Below, one piece after another: positions 58,184 through 64,000 of a stretch of DNA of 64,000 nt. A model generated the notes under the pieces. That model saw nothing but the letters and a program-made list of their open reading frames with translations. It did not search any database and was not told the origin of the DNA. Origin of the DNA: Leptobrachium leishanense. Taxonomy: Eukaryota; Chordata; Amphibia; Anura; Megophryidae. Where the stretch lies: positions 33,845,519-33,909,518 of the forward strand of contig CM019072.1 in NCBI GenBank assembly GCA_009667805.1. Direction: 5' to 3'. Made by a program: the position numbers and the translations under genes. The stretch's first letter is position 1, and each line of letters starts with the position of its first letter.

Positions 58184-58690
58184 CTCCCTGGCGTTCTGAT
58201 TTTTTTCAATATTTTGAGTCTCAAAGCGTGTTTTGCATGGAAATGTGTTGTTTTATAATGTAGGCCTGTAATCCTTAGAAATCACTCACTGAAATATGTC
58301 CAAACAAGAGACTAGTAAACACACCGGGTCCGATAAAGTATGAAACACAAAATAATAAATTATTATACAATAATAATTATAAAAAATAATGACAATAAAT
58401 AATATTCAATAATATAATCAAACCAAAAAACGCTGAAATTTGTAGAAAACAAGGGTGCAATATTAGTCACTGCATATTGCTTCAGTAAACATCCCTGGTA
58501 TGGTAAATTTTGAAACATGGGACTGCACAAAGTCCAACGTCACAATCCGGACAACGGAACCTGGTTTCCTTTAGTCTTTTATTGCCCTTGTCATCACGCT
58601 TGGAGCAACAAACCACACACATCCTAGTAGGTGCTGACTTCACCATCCTCTTTACTGGCACCGAACTGCTCACGCCGCTCTGTTCATACC
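58184..58690 (-). pseudogene. piggyBac-like transposase C-terminal remnant
   Basis: The minus-strand frame 58673-58482 (63 codons) has the Cys-rich C-terminal domain of piggyBac transposases: RMCVVCCSKR, KETRFRCPDCDVGLC and AVPCFKIYHT. The element end is at 58184 (CCTCCCTGGCGTTCTG) directly after TTAA (58180-58183), the piggyBac target site. The catalytic core and other end are missing; the sequence meets a hairpin at 58685. The Cys-rich domain binds the transposon ends in active relatives. Confidence 0.8.
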
Positions 58691-58769
58691 TCCTCTAAGG
58701 TTGCGTTATGAGCAGCTTACACAAAGGCTTTCTGTTAGCCCTTCATAACGCAACCTTAGAGAAGGTATG
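58685..58769. repeat. 28-nt inverted repeat
   Basis: 58685-58712 is the complement of 58741-58769 apart from one or two positions (CTCTAAGGTTGCGTTATGA core). The loop is 28 nt. It abuts the broken edge of the piggyBac fragment. Confidence 0.9.
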
Positions 58770-58770
58770 A

Positions 58771-59578
58771 GAAGAAAGGCGCGAGCATGCAGTACGTTGC
58801 CAGAAAAGATGGCCCCAAGAATGACCTCTTTCCCTCATATTAAAATAAGGGGGTTAACTACACCCCGCAGAAGCTGTTGTGGACCCTGTATGTACCATGA
58901 AGGACGGGGTCTGCGGGATTTCTCAAAGCCATTGGTCCATCCAACAATCCATCAAGCAACTCCTCCCCAAAAGCTGGGCCCTTGCGATCTCTACATACCT
59001 CTACCCTCCACCTGATTAAGGTAACACTGATTAGCAATGCCATAAATGCTAGCCCTGAATGTAGTCAGATTGCCAGAACTACTTTGTGTGTGTGAAAACA
59101 CTTTGCTCTTACTCCTGAAGATGCTGAGTGTGTCAGTGTTGAGTGGTTATTATTGAGAATCCTTGCTTACTTGGTTGATTCTGAGTCTGACCTCTATGGT
59201 TGTGACAAAGTAACTGAGAACATTCTCTTTCCCCCTCTTTCCTATTAATTTGTTCACATGAAGGTTCACTTTCTACTTTCTATCAATTGGCTTAGTAGTG
59301 CAACGGTATACCTTCAGTGGAGTGTATGCAAGAAGTAATGAGGTCTGCATGTACATATGTATGAGACAACCTGGCTGTGAGTCCTAGCACCAGAATAATG
59401 CATACATTTCTAACACTATTTACAGTATATATAGGAGACCTAAGGGGTGTTTCAGTACCATATTATGTGAATTTGGGGATGTTGTCAAGATTTTCTGCTT
59501 TGGCTTGGGTGTTAAGGATTGTATAAATCAATTGAATGTAGTTGTTGTTACTTGTCTTAAATCTGTATATCCCAAATG
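58771..59578. other. No gene recognised
   Basis: Intergenic. No similarity recognised in the short ORFs. Confidence 0.4.
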
Positions 59579-59864
59579 GCTGGCGTCAGACGAGCGCACT
59601 ATGTGCACCCGTACTGACGTGCTTACCGGCATCCGTCGCAGAATTGTGATGCTGCAACGGGGCCGGTCTCACGCTTGTGCATGTATCCGTTATCAAAGCC
59701 TCCCTGTCGATGCGCTAGGACGCGTGTTGATGGGGCTGCAAAGCGCGATCCACCATAGGAGGATGTGCGCTCAGCGAGGTGGCCAGATGGGCGCCGAGTG
59801 GAAGGAACGTCCACTCTTACGGACGTTCCTTCCGCTCTCCAAAGACGCTCGTCTGACCCTAGCC
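59579..59864. mobile_element. Small MITE-like element with inner hairpin
   Basis: Ends GGCTGGCGTCAGACGAGCGC and the complement GGCTAGGGTCAGACGAGCG form imperfect terminal repeats. Near its right end 59797-59812 and 59821-59836 form a 16-bp hairpin (GGAAGGAACGTCC arm) with an 8-nt loop. GC content is higher than in the flanks. No duplication of the target is clear, and the overlapping 122-codon frame is not a gene. Confidence 0.65.
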
Positions 59865-60168
59865 TTAAGCTAATTCTAAGCAGTTTTCCAACTTGGGCAG
59901 AAGTAGTTTATTTGCGAATCCAGTACACCACGCTTGTTCAAGCGGGTGGTTGTTTACTGCTAATTCACAAACTCTGAGAATATCACCACCAGTGATTGGC
60001 CAATGAAACCAGTCCACCCTAATTGATCAGGCATTCTTACTGCTACAGGAGGCAACAACCAGAGGCTTAGGTTCTACCCAGTGTGTGCCTTCATCTATTT
60101 TACCAATTTTATATGTGGTTAGATGGTTGAGGTATTGCTGTGTCTGGATACCTTATTATATTGATTAC

Positions 60169-60712
60169 TGCAACAGACCCAGGCTGCAGGGGTTAAATAT
60201 TTCTCCGGGGACCTGTTTGTTTGGGGGATGTTGGGAAAGTCCTCCTGGGGTCAAGGCATAACATACGGTTACCCCAGAAGCAATTACATTTGGTCCATTA
60301 ATGCTCTAGTCTCTGATGTCTGTGTATTATTCCTTCTGTATTAGCTACCCGCGTTCTCAGTATAGTGTAGAAATATTCCTTCGTTTTACCTGCTCCCCCT
60401 GCCTACTCCTCCCAGGAACTAGCTTTACCCAGAATCCTAGTAAGATCCCATTGTCCATTGTTTGAAGGTCCTATTCCCTGTGCTAATCTGATTGTGTTCA
60501 TGAAGGCGTTTGCCCCTGATCTGATATTGCTGTATGTTTTTAAAATAAAAAGGTTAATTCTGCTTTGCTGCTCTGAACACTGGTTGTGCCTGGTGATTTG
60601 GGGGTAATCTTTATTATTTTTGGGGCTGAAGTTGCTGGATTTCGGACTCCAGCTTGGAGAAAGCCAGAGACTGATGGAGGCACACAGCCGGTGTGCCAGG
60701 CAGTCCGTCACA
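60169..60712 (+). repeat. Probable solo LTR
   Basis: Starts TGCAACAGACCCAGGCTGC and ends CAGTCCGTCACA. Flanks ATTAC (60164-60168) and ATTGC (60713-60717) fit a 5-bp duplication with one change. AATAAA lies at 60543. No internal coding sequence. The identification rests on termini and layout only. Confidence 0.45.
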
Positions 60713-61049
60713 ATTGCTAATAAAAGTAAATTTTTTATTATTCTATGGTTTACTTCACTCGTTCATCTATGACTAATTGAAACATAGCACATTAATTAAA
60801 ATGAAAATATAAAAATGTTTTATACTGTAGACTGTTGTCTGAGGGGAAACTAAATATTAAAAATTATGTGACAATACAGGAGGCAAACTCAATCGTCATT
60901 TTTTTTAAAAATGTTGCCATTCTGTCAGTATTCTTTAATTTGTAAAATGTAGAAAAATTATGACATTTACAAAGTTCTAAAAATTATGTAGAGACTGGTT
61001 TCAACATTTGTATAATACAGTTGGTGAGACCAAAAACAGTAAACAAAAC

Positions 61050-61290
61050 TGAAAGAGATGAGAAACATGGGGCAGAATAACAATGGGAGGTGAGAAGAAT
61101 GGGGCAGAGGAACAGAGTAAAGTGAGAAGGATGGGGCAGAGGAACAATGGCAGATGAGAAACGTGGCATAGGGTAACAATGGCAGGTGAGAAGAATGGGG
61201 CAGAGGAAGAGTGTTAAGTGACAAGGATGGGAAAGAAGAACAATGAGAGATGAGAAGAATGGGGCACAGGCACAATGTAGCAGAGGGGGG
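61050..61290. repeat. Purine-rich tandem repeats
   Basis: About five degenerate units of 40-45 bp with GATGAGAAGAATGGGGCAGA and GGAACAATGG. The minus-strand ORFs across it are repeat translations. Confidence 0.8.
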
Positions 61291-63430
61291 TGAGGCTCAG
61301 GCACAAAATCAACAGCTAAAAGGCACATGAAGCCCTTCATCCGTCAAAGAATGAGCTATATGTATTTATGTAAAGCATGGAAAGGGAGCAGAATCATTTC
61401 CAATGCTTTGCATTAGATAGTGCTAGGGCTGGATAATTAGCTCATTAGACTGATGAGAACAATTCCTTGGCTGGAAGTGAAGATAAGTGGGTTTATTGTA
61501 AAGTAGCGTGTTAAAATGTGATAAATAATGGACGAAAAATGTGTGTATTGAAGCGGTTAACCTCACTCCTGCTAGATTGTTCCGATAACGCATTACATTT
61601 AGGAAGGGACACTGACGGAGATATGCTTGAAGTTTAATTCAATAGCTTATTTCGTTTATTGTCGATATGTTCTTTACAATGGGCACATCATTGGTACAGA
61701 TTAGCATACCTTAATATGTTTGTCATAGGAGATAAAATAACAATATGCTAAATCTAGGCCATAGTTATTTATAAATATATCATTTACATAATGATCTTAT
61801 TTAAGGTGCACTTGGGAATGTTCCTGCACTGTGACCCAGATTTATAAAGAGGGGATAAAATGTATGTGCTGGAGATAATTTAGCAAGACTTTTTAGCAGT
61901 CATTGGACTAGATTCAATAAAGCTCTCAAGGAGTAGAAGGCGATTCATCAAAGAGGCGAGGCAGCCATCAGAGTTTTCCAAAACCTGTTGTTCCGTTACT
62001 TTCCACCATTTCAACATTGAGTGTTATTAAAAGGAAGGCCTGTGCTGGCCATTGGGCGGTTGTCTGGTGAGCCGAATGGACCGTTGACTGGTAGTTGCCT
62101 GGGAAGGTGTAAGGGTATCCACAGAAGGCGTTTGTACGGTAAAATCTATGACTAATTAAGCCAGTGGAAAGAACTGGATGCAAATGGCCCAGTGTGTTGA
62201 CATTCTGCTGGTATTCACCTAAATACAGCTTGACCTATGGAGTGCCCATAGCCAACCAATGGCCACAGACCTTTTCTCTACCTGGGTGATTAAGGGGCCC
62301 AATATGGGCCTTTAAACAATGTTTGTGATATGAACACTCAATGAAAGCCAGTTATTCTCAAATATGGAATGATAGTGATATGGCGTTTGCTTTTTAGAAA
62401 ACTAATCAAGCCTTTGCTCACAGGTCTTGGTTGCACTTGTTATTGAATTGTTATGGATGTCCTGGGGAATCTTACAACCTTACTGGTAAAAGCATACAGC
62501 ACAACAGTAACCATAAAAAGACAGTATAGTATGTAGTCCAGATGAAGTTCTGCGGTTCCTCTCACAAAAGCTCAGAATGAGGACAGGAGATGGACCAGCC
62601 TGTACATAGTAAGAGCTATATTATCATAAAGTTTTACGCTATCGGGATATGATGTAGGAAAACCCACACAAGAGAAAACTGATAGCTCAAGGCAATATAT
62701 CCTGGAACCCTGGTGGCGAGTGGTGGAAGAACCCTACCAGAGATCTTCAGCTGTCTCCTCTGTGCAAACTGGCTGCTTCGGCCTATCGTGTCTCACCTGG
62801 GCCGTCATGCCTGCTACCCCCCCATTAGTTGCATCAACTGGGGCTCTGCAATACAACCAATGCAACTTTACTCTATGCATGTAGACTGTAGACGTAACAA
62901 CAAGGTGTCACTGCAGCACAGTCACCAGCTGAATAAAGCTAGTGTCGACAATTTACAGCTAGCATAGAGGTGTATAAAATGAACAAGACACAGATGTTAC
63001 AACCGGAGTGAATTTCAACAAAGCCTGCTTGTGGTTTAGATTAATCGTGTCTTGTCTTGAGTCTCTCCAGGTCACTTGGCAAAGTTGTGGTGTTTTACAC
63101 CTTCAAAGCTTTTTGATTTGATTCTGTAAAATCAAGAATTTGTTCAAATTTTATTAACGCAGAGAGACCTTTTCCTGGTGAAAATGACCGTAATGCAGAG
63201 CTTTCCAAACCTTTCGTGTTGGTGACACACTGTTTAGACATGCATCATTGGTGACACGGTAATTCAGTTTTACTGGTAAACTCTGTTTAAACAAACTCGT
63301 TATAATAGATACAGACACGCATTGTAACAATGAAATATATGGGGACACAACATATCTCATGAAACCTTTTCATTTATATTTTTTTAAATATATGATTTGC
63401 AACTTGTTATTATTATTAACTGATTATTCA
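61291..63430. other. No gene recognised
   Basis: About 2.1 kb of intergenic DNA. An 84-codon frame at 62713-62967 and others show no recognisable domain. Confidence 0.4.
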
Positions 63431-63439
63431 TACTCACCC

Positions 63440-64000
63440 CCTTATATGCACATTCTTTCCCTCTTTTCCATGGTCTTCCTTTCTACCCCCTTTCATCCTC
63501 TTCTTTTCTTTCTCCCTTTCTCATGTCCATTTCCCCCTTCTTTCCATGTAAATTCTCCCCTTCCAAATCCATTTCTCCCTCCTTTATCAAGTCCATCACC
63601 CCTTTATCACTTCCATCTCTCTCCATCTTTATCACGTCCATCTCTCTCCATCTTTATCACGTCCATCTCTCTCCATCTTTATCATGTCCATCTCCCTCCA
63701 TCTTTATCAAGACCATCTCTCCCTTTATCATGTTCATCTCCCCCTTTATCATGTCCATCTCCTTCCATCTCTATCAAAACCATCTCTCCCTTTATCAAGT
63801 CCATCAACCCCTTTTCATGTCTATCTGTCTCCATCTTTATCATGTTCATCTCCCCTTTATCGTGTCCATCTCCTTCCATCTCTATCAAAACCATCTCTCC
63901 CTTTATCATGTTCATCTCCACTTTTATCAAGTCCATCACCCCGTTTTCATGTCCATCTCCCCTTTATCATGTCCATCGCCTTCCATCTCTATCAAAACCA
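63440..64000. repeat. Pyrimidine-rich minisatellite, continues past the window
   Basis: Short units of CCATCTCTCCCTTTATCA and ATGTCCATCTCC type, organised from about 63680 into a longer higher-order unit. It is open on the minus strand as an MDLIKGEMVLIEME-type translation, which is not a gene. The array runs into the window edge. Confidence 0.9.

Overview
The window looks like intergenic DNA from a repeat-rich vertebrate genome, most likely an amphibian (anuran-like). The grounds are the mixture of Ty3/gypsy chromoviruses with chromodomains, L2/CR1-group LINEs, a Sleeping Beauty-type Tc1 element, hAT and piggyBac remnants, many MITEs, and hammerhead-ribozyme-like repeats. I recognise no host protein-coding exon, rRNA or tRNA. 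Almost every long reading frame belongs to a transposable element or is an artefact of a tandem array. The species call is an inference from repeat content.

Layout. 1-9.2 kb holds a minisatellite abutting a GC-rich palindrome, several MITEs, two partial Tc1-like transposons and a hammerhead-like motif. 9.25-27.2 kb is one minus-strand L2-like LINE broken by later insertions. These are a very young non-autonomous LTR element with a minisatellite-rich gag-like ORF (10032-14141), an unassigned 2.3 kb block, and an LTR-type insertion (17381-26061). That last one is itself interrupted by a complete minus-strand Ty3/gypsy element whose Gag resembles the PNMA family (18174-25977).

27.2-37 kb contains a second hammerhead-like motif, hairpin-forming inverted repeats, a solo LTR with a perfect 5-bp target duplication, and a large AT-rich minisatellite that has undergone a roughly 1 kb tandem duplication. 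36.9-38.8 kb is a MITE next to a nearly intact Tc1 element with IR/DR ends. 40.5-46.2 kb is a full-length chromovirus with two LTRs and several frameshifts.

47-54.4 kb is a mosaic. It holds a LINE RT fragment, a minus-strand chromovirus fragment carrying two hAT MITEs, a truncated hAT transposon with a BED-finger ORF, and the 3' half of a plus-strand chromovirus with its 3' LTR. 55-64 kb holds more MITEs, a CR1-like LINE end, a piggyBac C-terminal remnant, a probable solo LTR and low-complexity arrays.

The parts do not form a host pathway; they are a stratigraphy of insertions. The least ordinary items are the minisatellite-built gag ORF of the non-autonomous LTR element, the PNMA-like Gag, the hammerhead cores, the TTTTCG-iterating hAT MITE family, and the repeated pairing of a shared minisatellite with a GC-rich palindrome. 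LTR pairs differ mostly by single-base indels, so some frameshifts may be assembly errors.
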